The notes: generated by a model from the letters alone, not told the origin. 64,000 nucleotides of DNA from CAIVAT01 sp964473485 (GCA_964473485.1 CAYYPH010000001.1:666700-730699); one strand, 5' to 3'. Shown: positions 27,053-36,721, numbered from the stretch's first letter. A program made the numbers and translations.

Positions 27053-27667
27053 ATGCCAGAACTACAAGAAATACAAAGACAAATTCATGCTGAAATTTCC
27101 AAATTGCAGGAAAATTTAGTAGCATTGAACAGTATTAGCATTGAACTTGAACAAGCCAAAAAACTTGTAAAAGAACATATTACAAAAATTGATAAGTACA
27201 TTCGGAGTATTCAAACTCATTCAACCAAATTGCAAGATTTGTTTTCAATGTATGCCGATGAAATTAAAGAGCATACGATAAAGGAAATAAATCGTGCAAA
27301 TTCATCGCTTGAAGCGGTTTCAAATGAAATATTACGAACTGTCAATTCTCTTAAGAATGAAATAACAAATCTCTTACTAACAAATGAGGAACTCGTCATA
27401 GAAGCAACTAGATTGTTTAAGCAGATTGATGAAATTAAGCTGCCTAAACGATTTGATGATATAGATATAAACATTTTTAAGGTTAAGGAAAATATTGCAA
27501 AATTTGAAAGTAATGTTGAAGCTGATTTTAAATCTATAAAATCGGAGATTAATATTATTCATAATAGTAGTCTTGAATTGAAAAAGCAAAATAAAATCAC
27601 ATTCTATTTCTCAATCGTAATAAGTGTCATTGTAATAATTACACTTATTGTTTTAATAATGAAATAA
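27053..27667 (+). CDS. Membrane-anchored coiled-coil protein
   Basis: This 204-residue protein is almost entirely heptad coiled coil (residues ~5-175, rich in E, K, L, I and N). It ends in a single transmembrane helix (ITFYFSIVISVIVIITLIVL) with a short Lys tail. A C-terminal anchor would leave the coiled coil in the cytoplasm. It starts 4 bp after the giant helicase stop and is probably its partner. Small coiled-coil membrane partners occur in several defence systems, but I do not recognise this one. Confidence 0.65.
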   Translation: MPELQEIQRQIHAEISKLQENLVALNSISIELEQAKKLVKEHITKIDKYIRSIQTHSTKLQDLFSMYADEIKEHTIKEINRANSSLEAVSNEILRTVNSLKNEITNLLLTNEELVIEATRLFKQIDEIKLPKRFDDIDINIFKVKENIAKFESNVEADFKSIKSEINIIHNSSLELKKQNKITFYFSIVISVIVIITLIVLIMK

Positions 27668-27758
27668 AATGACACCCAACAAAGCATACACATTTTCAAG
27701 CCACACAAGCCTTGGTATAATTGATCTAAAAAAGTAGAAATACGGCACATATACATAA

Positions 27759-27911
27759 GAAGAATTAGAATTTAACGGCATACCACAAAAGATTAAAGAA
27801 GTTGAATCAGATCTTGAAAAGACCATTACATCATGTTACCGTAAACTGAAAGGTTATGGGATACAACTCCATGAAGTCAAAGAATTTGTGATTTCAAAGA
27901 TCTACCATTAA
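27759..27911 (+). pseudogene. 5'-truncated ORF remnant
   Basis: A frame without a start codon (stop at 27756) encodes EELEFNGIPQKIKEVESD, then a Cys/Tyr/Lys-rich helix, and ends at TAA 27911. It looks like the C-terminal piece of a lost gene just upstream of the type III operon. I do not recognise the parent family. Upstream, TCAAGCCACACAAGCC at 27692 resembles a word at 21964 (TCAAGCCCTACAAGCC), suggesting shared junction sequences. Confidence 0.3.
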
Positions 27912-27955
27912 CAAATTCGTCTTCATAGTATCGATCTTTAAATCAATTGAATAAG

Positions 27956-29845
27956 ATGAACAAAGCAGACTTGATCCATAAACTAAATTCACTTGGAGGC
28001 ATCACCAACGACGAACGCGCCTACCTGATCAATCTAGTCAATACTAAAAAGAAGTACGGTCTTGTTTGGGAAGAGAAACCAGAAGACGTGGAGGAACTGC
28101 TGCGGGAAAACTTGCCCATTTTGCGAGAAGTGGCGGAGAAACGAATTTTGTCTAAAGATTTGCCCACTCCTGAAAAGAAAGATGAGACCCTGTTCGATGG
28201 TGAGGAAACAGATGAATTGCCCACTCCGCCGAATCACATACTGATCGAAGGGGACAACCTTCATGCTTTGACGGCGTTGACTTTTACCCATGAAGGAAAA
28301 GTAGATGTAATTTATATTGACCCACCTTATAATACAGGTAATAAAGATTTTAAATACAACGACAGTTTTGTTGATCGTGAAGATAGCTACCGCCATAGCA
28401 AATGGCTCAGTTTTATGCACAAACGACTTTTGATTGCCAAGGATTTGTTGCGCGAAACAGGCGTTGTTTTCATTTCAATTGATGATAATGAGCAGGCACA
28501 GCTAAAATTATTATGTGATGAAATCTTTGGTGAGAATAATTTTTTAGCTGATGTCATTTGGGAAAAGGCAGATAGTCCAAGAATGGATGCAAATTTTTTC
28601 TCTTCACGCCATGACCACACATTAGTCTATGGGAAAAACATCAGTTCACTTGTATTAGGGAAAATTAATACAAGCGATGAATCTGTTCCAGTGCACTATT
28701 CGAAAATTGATAAATCAGGCCGAGCATTCTATTTAAAACCATTGAGAGCGATGGGGAAAGATGGGAAAAGAGAAGCACGCCCAACGATGTACTACGGCGT
28801 AACAGCACCTGATGGGACAATTGTTTTTCCGAAAAATCCTGATGGTACCGATAGTAGATGGAGATGGAGCAAAGATAAACTAGAGAACGAAATAGATAGA
28901 ACGGAATGGTTGAATACAAAAAGTGGGTGGTCTCTTTATTTCCGAATTTATGCCGACGAAAATGAGTCAAAACCTCCAGAAACAATATGGTTTAATAAAG
29001 ATGTCGGTAGTAACCGAACATCTAAATTAGAATTAACAAGCATATGTCCTAATTCGCCTTTTGACACACCTAAACCATTGGGTCTGATAAAAAGGATTTT
29101 AAATCTGACTTCTGTTAATGTGGATTTTCCAATTATTTTGGATTTTTTCGCCGGCTCAGGCACCACCCTTCATGCCACCATGAATCTTAATGCGGAAGAT
29201 GGTGGTTATCGCCAATGTATTCTGGTTACCAACAACGAAAATAATATTGCCGAAGAGGTTTGCTACGAACGCAACAAGCGTATAATTCAGGGATACACAA
29301 ATGCCAAAGGGCAATGGATTCAAGGCTTGACAAAAAATAACCTAAGATATTACAAGAGTGATTTTGTTCCCCGCGAACAGTCGCTAAAAAACAAGCGTCA
29401 ATTAACTAAATCAGCCACTGACTTACTTACGATTAAAGAAAATTGTTACACTGATTGCACAGATGAGTTCCTTTCAGGAAATCAATCCTGGATTAAATTA
29501 TTTAGCGATGACCTTTCTCAATTTCTCTGTATCATTTATGACGATGGAAAAATTGAAGAGGCGGTTATAGTTCTGAAACAACTGATTGTTGACAGACAAC
29601 CTGAAAAATCGGTAAAAGTGTATGTCTTTAGCAATGGACAGTATCCTTTCACAGAAGAATTTGAAGAGGTTCTTCAACACATTACACTATGTGCCTTACC
29701 AGATGCAATTTACAAGGCGTATCAAAATGTTCTGCCATCAAAAAAAAGCCCCCGGATTTTAGAGTTTGAGGATATTAGCGATGAGTCAGCAAGCCAAACA
29801 GCCAATGTTTTTGTTGATAATGATCTTTTTAATCAGGAGGGCTGA
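27956..29845 (+). CDS. Type III restriction-modification Mod subunit (beta-class N6-adenine methyltransferase)
   Basis: This is a 629-residue protein. Motif IV DPPYNTG is at 122-128 and the AdoMet motif DFFAGSGTTLHAT is near ~396, the beta-class order typical of type III Mod. A target-recognition region of ~250 residues lies between them. The ATG at 27956 is preferred over a TTG 9 bp upstream. The C-terminal ~170 residues are unlike standard Mod tails that I can recall. The Res-like gene begins 3 bp after the stop behind an AGGAGG ribosome-binding site inside this gene. It would recognise the site and methylate host DNA. Confidence 0.85.
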   Translation: MNKADLIHKLNSLGGITNDERAYLINLVNTKKKYGLVWEEKPEDVEELLRENLPILREVAEKRILSKDLPTPEKKDETLFDGEETDELPTPPNHILIEGDNLHALTALTFTHEGKVDVIYIDPPYNTGNKDFKYNDSFVDREDSYRHSKWLSFMHKRLLIAKDLLRETGVVFISIDDNEQAQLKLLCDEIFGENNFLADVIWEKADSPRMDANFFSSRHDHTLVYGKNISSLVLGKINTSDESVPVHYSKIDKSGRAFYLKPLRAMGKDGKREARPTMYYGVTAPDGTIVFPKNPDGTDSRWRWSKDKLENEIDRTEWLNTKSGWSLYFRIYADENESKPPETIWFNKDVGSNRTSKLELTSICPNSPFDTPKPLGLIKRILNLTSVNVDFPIILDFFAGSGTTLHATMNLNAEDGGYRQCILVTNNENNIAEEVCYERNKRIIQGYTNAKGQWIQGLTKNNLRYYKSDFVPREQSLKNKRQLTKSATDLLTIKENCYTDCTDEFLSGNQSWIKLFSDDLSQFLCIIYDDGKIEEAVIVLKQLIVDRQPEKSVKVYVFSNGQYPFTEEFEEVLQHITLCALPDAIYKAYQNVLPSKKSPRILEFEDISDESASQTANVFVDNDLFNQEG

Positions 29846-29848
29846 AAG

Positions 29849-32152
29849 ATGATCACGTTGAAAAGATACCAGTCAGAAGCAATTGAAAATCTAGTATATA
29901 ACACCTACAAATTGTTAAAGCGACCAGGCGCTCGGCAAAACCTGATATTCAAAGCGCCAACCGGCGCCGGAAAAACCATCACGATGGCCGCATTCCTTAA
30001 CCGGCTGTCCGAAGAGTTGCCCGATAAACTTGATCTGGAAAAACGCAAGGTCTGCTATGTCTGGATTGCCCCAAACAAACTCTACATTCAAAGTTATAAC
30101 GCCATCAAAGGATACTTTTCCGAAATGCGATCCATCAAACCAGTGTTTTTCGAGGATATCACCGATGGTCATATTAAACCAAATGAAGTCTTATTCGTGA
30201 ACTGGGAAAGCATCAATAAAGAAAAAAATCTCATGGTTCGCGAAAACGAACAGAATAAAACACTCTATTCCTATGTAAATGCAGCTCGTCTCAACGATAT
30301 CGAAATCATTGTGATCATCGATGAGGAGCACATGTTTGCCAATCCCAGAACAGCCAAACGGGCCAATGAAGTTTTAAGCCGTATTTATCCCAAAATTGAA
30401 ATCAGGGTTTCCGCAACGCCAACTTCCAATTCCGATTATAAAACGGTCATTGAGCGTCAGGATGTGATTAAGGAAGAAATGATTAAAGAAGGAATTGTCC
30501 TTAATCCTGCTTTAGATTCATTCGAGCAGGAAGGAGGGAAAACTCTCGACCAGATGTTGATCGACATCTCATTGCAGAAACGTCAGGACCTGCTTGCAGC
30601 CAATGAAAAGCTCAACAATTCTATCAACCCTCTTCTTCTGATTCAACTACCCAATGACACCTCCGAAGAAAATACGTTGGACGACCAAAAATATATTGAC
30701 ATGGTCATTCAATATCTTGAGGTCTATCATGATATTTCCGTCAAAAACAACAAGTTGGCCATTTGGCTCAGTGGCAAAAGGGACAACCTTCAAGACATTG
30801 AAAAGCCAGACAACATGGTTGAAGCGTTGTTGTTTAAGCAAGCCATTGCGCTGGGGTGGGATTGCCCTCGGGCCGCTGTCCTTCTGATATTCCGTGAACT
30901 AAAAAGCACCGTTTTTACTGTTCAGACTGTCGGACGGATTCTCCGTATGCCTGAACAAAAGCATTATCCCGATGCAATGCTCAATCAAGGTTACGTTTAT
31001 ACCAATCTGAGCAAAGACAGAATACAGATTGTGGCTGACGATATGAATTACATTACCATGAACAAGGCCATTCGTCGGGAACCCTATAAACCTGTTGCTC
31101 TTTTATCAAGCTACATTAACAATAAATTAATTCGCAATCGTCTTGGATCAAAATTCCGTATCACGTTGTACGAAACAGCAGAGGAGTTGTGGGGTATCAG
31201 CAAAGCTTTGGAGGATGTAAGTATCCACGAACGGAATCGGCAAATCCTCATCCAGAGTATGATCGATGTCAACGTAAATACAATTGAGATTGTTATTCCT
31301 GAAAATGTCATACTTACAGGTGATATTGAGATAAAAATTGTCACTGATACTGCCAGGTTTGCCAAAACTACCGATGAACTCAATCAACTTTTTCGGCAAT
31401 TTTGTCGTAGCAACGTAGGTTCCTTTGCACCGGTAGACTCAACGCCAGTGCTGGAAATGGCATTAAAAATGCTCTTTGAGGAATACCTGGGTTTTAATGA
31501 ATTTGAATCAATCAAGATTATTCTCTATGCTCAAAATCAGCCTTCATTCATAGAGTTGATAAACAAAGCATTGGAGCGATATTCAAAAATTCAGGAAGAA
31601 AAAGCCCAAACTATAAGCAAAGAACTCATCAAATACTCTTGGGAGGTACCCTCCGAAAGAATTTATAATGAATTGTACGTAAAGATTGATATTGCTTCCC
31701 ATGTGCTGGAACCCTTTTACCAATATCACAAAGCATCCAAACCGGAAGCAGTATTTGCCAATTTTCTGGATGCTAATAAAGCCCACATCGAGTGGTGGTA
31801 CAAGAATGGAGAAAGCGCCAAAGAACACTTTGCAATACCATATGTGGATTATACAGGCAAAGAAAGTTTGTTTTACGTTGATTACGTTATCCTTTCGAAA
31901 AATGGCACTACCAGCCTTTTTGATACTAAATCATCAGGTAGCGATCCGGCCAATGCCCATTTAAAACACAATGCCTTGATTGATTATGTCAATGAAAGAA
32001 CAAAAAAGGGATTACCCACAATTGGAGGAGTGATCATCGGGAAAGAAATCAACAATACTATTGTCTGGCAATTTTGCCGGAATAAAATTGAAAACACAAA
32101 AGATCACACAGGTTGGGACTTTTATAATCCTGCACTTACAAATATCAATTAA
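29849..32152 (+). CDS. Type III-like Res subunit: SF2 helicase-nuclease
   Basis: This is a 767-residue protein. Walker A APTGAGKT lies at 36-43, the DEAD-box equivalent IIDEEHMF near 157, and SATPTSNSDY follows. Motif VI-like QTVGRILRMPE comes next. The C-terminus has DYVILSKNG...LFDTKSSG (~678-702), a PD-(D/E)xK nuclease core with D and DxK. It is shorter than many Res subunits (~900-1000 residues). A strong AGGAGG precedes the ATG, and translation is coupled with Mod. It would translocate or signal along DNA and cut unmodified targets. Confidence 0.8.
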   Translation: MITLKRYQSEAIENLVYNTYKLLKRPGARQNLIFKAPTGAGKTITMAAFLNRLSEELPDKLDLEKRKVCYVWIAPNKLYIQSYNAIKGYFSEMRSIKPVFFEDITDGHIKPNEVLFVNWESINKEKNLMVRENEQNKTLYSYVNAARLNDIEIIVIIDEEHMFANPRTAKRANEVLSRIYPKIEIRVSATPTSNSDYKTVIERQDVIKEEMIKEGIVLNPALDSFEQEGGKTLDQMLIDISLQKRQDLLAANEKLNNSINPLLLIQLPNDTSEENTLDDQKYIDMVIQYLEVYHDISVKNNKLAIWLSGKRDNLQDIEKPDNMVEALLFKQAIALGWDCPRAAVLLIFRELKSTVFTVQTVGRILRMPEQKHYPDAMLNQGYVYTNLSKDRIQIVADDMNYITMNKAIRREPYKPVALLSSYINNKLIRNRLGSKFRITLYETAEELWGISKALEDVSIHERNRQILIQSMIDVNVNTIEIVIPENVILTGDIEIKIVTDTARFAKTTDELNQLFRQFCRSNVGSFAPVDSTPVLEMALKMLFEEYLGFNEFESIKIILYAQNQPSFIELINKALERYSKIQEEKAQTISKELIKYSWEVPSERIYNELYVKIDIASHVLEPFYQYHKASKPEAVFANFLDANKAHIEWWYKNGESAKEHFAIPYVDYTGKESLFYVDYVILSKNGTTSLFDTKSSGSDPANAHLKHNALIDYVNERTKKGLPTIGGVIIGKEINNTIVWQFCRNKIENTKDHTGWDFYNPALTNIN

Positions 32153-32156
32153 CGTT

Positions 32157-32375
32157 ATGGCAAAAAAAGGATTAGACACCACATTTCTTCATTATGGCAT
32201 CCGAAAAGAAGATATCAGCCTGATTGAAGCCATATGCCTGGAGCATAAACTTGAATTTGACTGGATAAAGGAGGAAATCCTGAAGGAATTTCATGAAAAG
32301 AAGATCCGAAACCAGGAGGTGGATGGAAAAACAGTTGAAAAAATAATCGAAAAAGCGCTTCAAAAAATCAAGTAA
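32157..32375 (+). CDS. Small helical protein of the Mod-Res-DndD-HerA operon
   Basis: This 72-residue protein starts at the ATG at 32157 (MAKKGLDTTFLHYGIRKEDI). It is all helical and charged, with ...EHKLEFDWIKEEILKEFHEKK. I recall similar short proteins annotated only as small proteins associated with DNA modification systems; I cannot confirm the family here. It sits 4 bp after res and 1 bp before the DndD-like gene, so it must belong to the same operon. It may be an adaptor between the type III pair and the SMC/HerA pair. Confidence 0.6.
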   Translation: MAKKGLDTTFLHYGIRKEDISLIEAICLEHKLEFDWIKEEILKEFHEKKIRNQEVDGKTVEKIIEKALQKIK

Positions 32376-32376
32376 C

Positions 32377-34377
32377 ATGCTGATTAAAAGAATTAAAGCC
32401 AGGAATTTTAAAACTTACCTGAACCTCGATCTCGACATTTCTGTTTTAGCAGATCGGCCTATCATCCTGATCGGCGGTGCAAACGGTGGTGGAAAAACCA
32501 CTTTTTTTGAAGCTATCTATGGTGCATTGTACGGGTTGCAAATTCACTCAGCCCGCCATTTTCGCGAGTTACTGAATGCCGGTACCTTAGGACATGAGGA
32601 TGAGAAAATTGAGCTGGAGCTGCATTTCATGGGAAAAGTTCTATCAGAAGATCAGCACTATGTTCTTAGTCGATCATATCGGCTCAATCCGGCAGGAAAT
32701 CCCGTCGAAAGTGTAAAGTTGAATATGAATGGCACAATCTTTCTGTATGGCACTGCAACCCCACCGGCCCAAAGGGCAGAACAGGAAGCCCAGGTAAACA
32801 AAATCATCAAAGCCAATTTGCCCCAGGAACTCAGTCGCTATTTTCTTTTTGATGCCATGGAAGCTGGCAGTCTGTTGAAAGAAGACCAGCTTAACCGCGT
32901 CATCAAAGAAAACATCGAAAATGTGATGGGTTTCAACAAATATTTGCAATTAGCTAAATCTGCAGAAAATCTTTATCAAGCTTATACCGCTCAACGCCTT
33001 CAGGTTGAGAATGAAAAAAGTGAATATTTACAATTGGTTGAAACAAAAAAGAAGAAAGAAGAGGAACTAAAAAACCTTGAAGCGCAATTACAGGATGCAT
33101 TGCAATATTCTGTCGCGAATAAAGAAATTTATGATAACCTTAAAGCGGGTATAAACCAGGAAGCTACCATAAAAACCAAAATAGAACAAACCAATATACA
33201 AATTGACAACATTCTAAAACGTGAAGGTCTGTACAAGAATGATGTCGAGTCATTTGTTAAAGATATGGAACTTAATGTTTGTTTGCCCAAATTGATTGAG
33301 GCGATTAAACCAGAGGTAAATCTTATCCTAAAAATCACAAAGCAAAAAGAGCAACAATTAAACAGCAACCTTTCCCCAGAAAAGGTAGAAGCCATCAGCG
33401 AAATTATTTTGCGTTATCTAAAACAAAATAACTTAACTATCAAAGACATACAACTTAGTGACCTGGTAGATTTTGTAATTTCCGATTCGAAAAATGCAAT
33501 TTCCAATACTGAATACGACTTTCTCGATTTCTCAGAGATTCGGGCATTGGAGTCACTACTCGGTCAAAAATATTCTAATCCTTTCCCGGTAATCAATCAA
33601 CAGCAGATTGAACTTGACCTTTCGATCAAACAAATACCGGTACTGGAAGCACAAATTGAACAGATGAAAGCCCAGATCACCGGCCGTGACTATACATTAT
33701 TAAAGGCATATGAAGAAAATGAGGCAAACATCAAGCGAATAGAAAGGAATATTGACGAAATAGGGGTTGAAATTTCAAAAATCGACAAACGGTTGCATCA
33801 GTTCGACGTCCAGACCAATCAGGAACCAGATCCAAAATATGAAGCTTTGGGTAAACTAAAACCATTCTTCGATGATGTTGCCAACAAGCTGTTAAAGTCT
33901 AAAAAACAACAGATTGAATTAAAAATGAAGCAGGACTTGAACGTCAATCTGGCTGCATACAAGGATGTTATTGATCGGGTTGAGTTGTCTGAAAACCTTT
34001 TAAACCTCACCTTCAAAATTTATCACAAATCAGGCAATGAAATTTACCTGAACCAATTAAACACTGCATCAAAACAGGTGGTTGTGCAGGTTTTGCTAAA
34101 GGCTCTTCATGAATATGGTGATTATGATCCGCCAGTCATGATTGATACGGTAATGGGTGTACTTGATGAAAATAGCAGAGCCACAATCCTCGAGAACTAT
34201 TTTCCGGAATTATCGCATCAAACCATCCTGCTTAGCTCCGACAGTGAAATACGGCCCAATACCGATCTCGAAAAGATTGATTCTTTCATCTCGAAATCCT
34301 TCACCCTGATCAGAGATCGCGAAAAGCAACTTACAGAAATTCAACCTGGTTACTTTGGGTTTACTCAAAAATATTAA
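32377..34377 (+). CDS. DndD-like SMC-family ATPase
   Basis: This is a 666-residue protein. The start IKRIKARNFKTYLNLDL and Walker A GGANGGGKTT (33-42) are followed by FLFDAMEAG, a long coiled coil (~190-520), and a C-lobe with VMIDTVMGVLDENSR and SHQTILLSSDSEI. This is the arrangement of DndD from phosphorothioation systems. The ABC signature (LSxGE in relatives) appears as LNTASKQ, so it is degenerate. No CxxC hook is seen. No DndA, DndC or DndE is nearby, so phosphorothioation is unlikely and the ATPase has been recruited to a type III-like system. Confidence 0.75.
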   Translation: MLIKRIKARNFKTYLNLDLDISVLADRPIILIGGANGGGKTTFFEAIYGALYGLQIHSARHFRELLNAGTLGHEDEKIELELHFMGKVLSEDQHYVLSRSYRLNPAGNPVESVKLNMNGTIFLYGTATPPAQRAEQEAQVNKIIKANLPQELSRYFLFDAMEAGSLLKEDQLNRVIKENIENVMGFNKYLQLAKSAENLYQAYTAQRLQVENEKSEYLQLVETKKKKEEELKNLEAQLQDALQYSVANKEIYDNLKAGINQEATIKTKIEQTNIQIDNILKREGLYKNDVESFVKDMELNVCLPKLIEAIKPEVNLILKITKQKEQQLNSNLSPEKVEAISEIILRYLKQNNLTIKDIQLSDLVDFVISDSKNAISNTEYDFLDFSEIRALESLLGQKYSNPFPVINQQQIELDLSIKQIPVLEAQIEQMKAQITGRDYTLLKAYEENEANIKRIERNIDEIGVEISKIDKRLHQFDVQTNQEPDPKYEALGKLKPFFDDVANKLLKSKKQQIELKMKQDLNVNLAAYKDVIDRVELSENLLNLTFKIYHKSGNEIYLNQLNTASKQVVVQVLLKALHEYGDYDPPVMIDTVMGVLDENSRATILENYFPELSHQTILLSSDSEIRPNTDLEKIDSFISKSFTLIRDREKQLTEIQPGYFGFTQKY

Positions 34378-34379
34378 TT

Positions 34380-35972
34380 ATGTCCTCAATCAACCTTCAA
34401 AATATCAGACAGTCTGAGGGATTAATGGAAGATCTCTCCGAAGTTCGTTCGAAAATAGAGCAACGCATCAACCTGGCTGATTACTCTCCAAATCAAAAAC
34501 CGGTATCTCTCAATGGCAACAAAATAATGAGAATTTGCCTTCTGGCCGGTTTGACAAGCCAGGAACACCGTGATTTATCTTCTGTCGAGCAAGTCCAACT
34601 TTCCAAAACAAGTAACCGCATCTTTGAGAACCTGTTCACCCTGCATAATCTTGGGCTGGTTTACTCCGGATTACTCAAACTCCGTTATCGTGGGATCAAC
34701 ATTGATTGGAGTAATACAATAATGAAAAGCAAGATCATCAATGCGGAAATTCTTCGGGGTGCCAGGTTGCTTTCTAATGACCAGGTTGCCGAAGAGTGGC
34801 TAATGAACACTTTAACTCAAACCGGGACAAGAGCGGGTGCCATCCCATTTCTTAACCTAAATATTGGGAACTATGAAGACGACATCCCTGCCTTTTTAAA
34901 TCTTAATGGAAAAGAAGTAACGAATACACAGATTATCATTGCCGGCAGCACTGGTTCTGGAAAATCAAATTTATTGGCCGTACTTATCAACGAAATCCGC
35001 AAACGTTCGATTGACAGTTCTTATCCGGTAAACTTTCTGCTTTTCGATTATAAAGGAGAATTTTCAGACCCGGCCAACAACTCCTGGCTCAGTCTATTTG
35101 AAACCGACCGGTCATCAATATTAAATCCGATATCATCGCCACTTCCGATAACCCCTTTCAAGGATTTTACCGGCAAAACCCAAAATGAGATCAACCTCTA
35201 TTCCACCGAATTGGCCAATGCCATCATCGCTATCGACAATGCCCGGATGAGCGCTAACATGAACAACCGTCTGTCAGAAGCAATCATCAACGCCTATCGA
35301 TCCACCTTAAGCAAACCAGTCACTTTTGAACTCATCCTGAAAGAATACACTAAACTTCAGTCGGAACGCGACCAGGACAAAGATGACAGCATAAAATCCG
35401 TTTTCAAACAACTCATTCGTTCAAACCTATTTGCACGTGAAGACTCCATTGATATCATCAAAGATAGTTTCATCATTAAAATGGATGCATTCCCTAAAGA
35501 CGGCATTCTGGCAAAAGCGATCGTTTACTTTATCGTATCGAAGTTGAACATGATCTACGAGCACCTGCCCAAACAGCTATCCGACGACGAATGTGTTGAA
35601 CTCCGGCACTTTACCATTATCGACGAAGCACACTACATGCTTGGATTCGACAACAAACCCCTCCGCGACATCATTGCCGTAGGTCGCAACAAAGGCATCA
35701 GCATAATATTAGCCACCCAGAACATGGAAAGCTACAAAAGCGAGTACTTCGATTTTTATGCCAATGCCCAATACCCCCTCATAATGAAGCAGCAATCCAT
35801 CAACGACAGCGTAATTAAAGATCTCTTTGGAGTATCCGGCAAAGACTTCAACGAAATCAAAGAAGCTATTTCCGGGTTACAGAAAGGAGAACTCATTATT
35901 AAAAATCCAACAGCAATAACTCTTGGGATGGGTAAGAAATACAAAAAAATCAAAGTAAGCCATCTAATTTAA
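34380..35972 (+). CDS. HerA/DptH-like ATPase
   Basis: This is a 530-residue DNA translocase of the HerA-FtsK clan. Walker A AGSTGSGKSNL lies near residue 190, and NFLLFDYKGEF follows. Walker B is FTIIDEAHYML (~411), and the sensor-like strand IILATQNM comes after it. The N-terminal ~180 residues are a helical domain lacking the HAS barrel that I would expect in HerA. DptH of Dnd restriction modules has a similar ATPase. It follows the DndD-like stop by 2 bp and ends the five-gene operon. It likely supplies DNA translocation for restriction. Confidence 0.75.
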   Translation: MSSINLQNIRQSEGLMEDLSEVRSKIEQRINLADYSPNQKPVSLNGNKIMRICLLAGLTSQEHRDLSSVEQVQLSKTSNRIFENLFTLHNLGLVYSGLLKLRYRGINIDWSNTIMKSKIINAEILRGARLLSNDQVAEEWLMNTLTQTGTRAGAIPFLNLNIGNYEDDIPAFLNLNGKEVTNTQIIIAGSTGSGKSNLLAVLINEIRKRSIDSSYPVNFLLFDYKGEFSDPANNSWLSLFETDRSSILNPISSPLPITPFKDFTGKTQNEINLYSTELANAIIAIDNARMSANMNNRLSEAIINAYRSTLSKPVTFELILKEYTKLQSERDQDKDDSIKSVFKQLIRSNLFAREDSIDIIKDSFIIKMDAFPKDGILAKAIVYFIVSKLNMIYEHLPKQLSDDECVELRHFTIIDEAHYMLGFDNKPLRDIIAVGRNKGISIILATQNMESYKSEYFDFYANAQYPLIMKQQSINDSVIKDLFGVSGKDFNEIKEAISGLQKGELIIKNPTAITLGMGKKYKKIKVSHLI

Positions 35973-36191
35973 TCTTAATTAGTTGATTGATTTTTTTATG
36001 CCTGATATTTCAAATATATCAATTCGCAAGGATGGTTTAGAAATCAATCCGCCTACAAAACCTAATCATAACCACCAAATACCCTGGAATAATTGCTGAG
36101 ATCCACACTTCATCGGAAACGATATCCCTGCCTATTGAAAAAACAATTTCTGATTTTATAAAACATTTTTCACTTATAAGTATATTTGTAT

Positions 36192-36199
36192 TATCTTTG
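36192..36199 (+). promoter_or_regulatory. Bacteroidota -7 box TATCTTTG
   Basis: TATCTTTG fits the phylum's TAnnTTTG consensus, 17 bp before the ATG at 36216. It decides the toxin start, because an upstream TTG at 36186 would lie before the box. No clear -33 TTTG is seen. Confidence 0.5.
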
Positions 36200-36215
36200 C
36201 AACCCTGATGAAAGA

Positions 36216-36716
36216 ATGAGATATAAACTTATTAAACTTTCGAGATTTAGTGGTAATAAGGCTTCCATATACTCCATTACAGTTAATGACGAGCAAGAAA
36301 CCCTACTGGATAAATTTATAAATGAGAATAATATTTCTTTTTTAGGTGAAATAAAGAACATTCTCATGCGTTTAAGGACTATAGGTCAAAAAACAGGAGC
36401 ACGCATTGATTTTTTTAAAGAATTTGAAGGGAAGCCCGGGGATGGCGTGTGTGCATTATATGATGACGAGGACAGTAACTTACGCTTATATTGTATTAGA
36501 TATGGAACACAATTAGTCGTTATTGGAAATGGTGGTCCAAAACCCAAGTCTATCAGTTCGTTTCAAGATGATAAAAAACTTACCTGTGAAAACTACTTTC
36601 TTAGATGGCTTTCAGATGAAATAACAATAAGAATAAAAGAAAAAGAAATATGTTATATAAACGATTTTCTTGACTTTTCCGGTGATTTGGAATTTCAAGA
36701 TGATGAGACAAACTGA
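36216..36716 (+). CDS. HigB/RelE-like toxin
   Basis: This 166-residue protein starts at the ATG at 36216. The central region (LMRLRTIGQKTGARIDFFKEFEG...LRLYCIRYGTQLVVIGNGG) resembles the RelE-like fold of HigB/Gp49-type mRNA interferases. It is longer than usual, with a C-terminal extension of ~60 residues. The XRE-type gene 5 bp downstream and the SecB-like third gene support a toxin role. It would cleave mRNA on the ribosome when free of antitoxin. I judge the fold from pattern only. Confidence 0.6.
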   Translation: MRYKLIKLSRFSGNKASIYSITVNDEQETLLDKFINENNISFLGEIKNILMRLRTIGQKTGARIDFFKEFEGKPGDGVCALYDDEDSNLRLYCIRYGTQLVVIGNGGPKPKSISSFQDDKKLTCENYFLRWLSDEITIRIKEKEICYINDFLDFSGDLEFQDDETN

Positions 36717-36721
36717 CAAAA

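Noticed and set aside
32377..35972. Phosphorothioation (Dnd) system
   Set aside because: Only DndD-like and HerA/DptH-like ATPases are present; the sulfur-transfer genes DndA, DndC and DndE are absent.
27956..35972. BREX or DISARM system
   Set aside because: No PglZ phosphatase, BrxL, BrxC-type ATPase or DISARM helicase/PLD set is recognisable.
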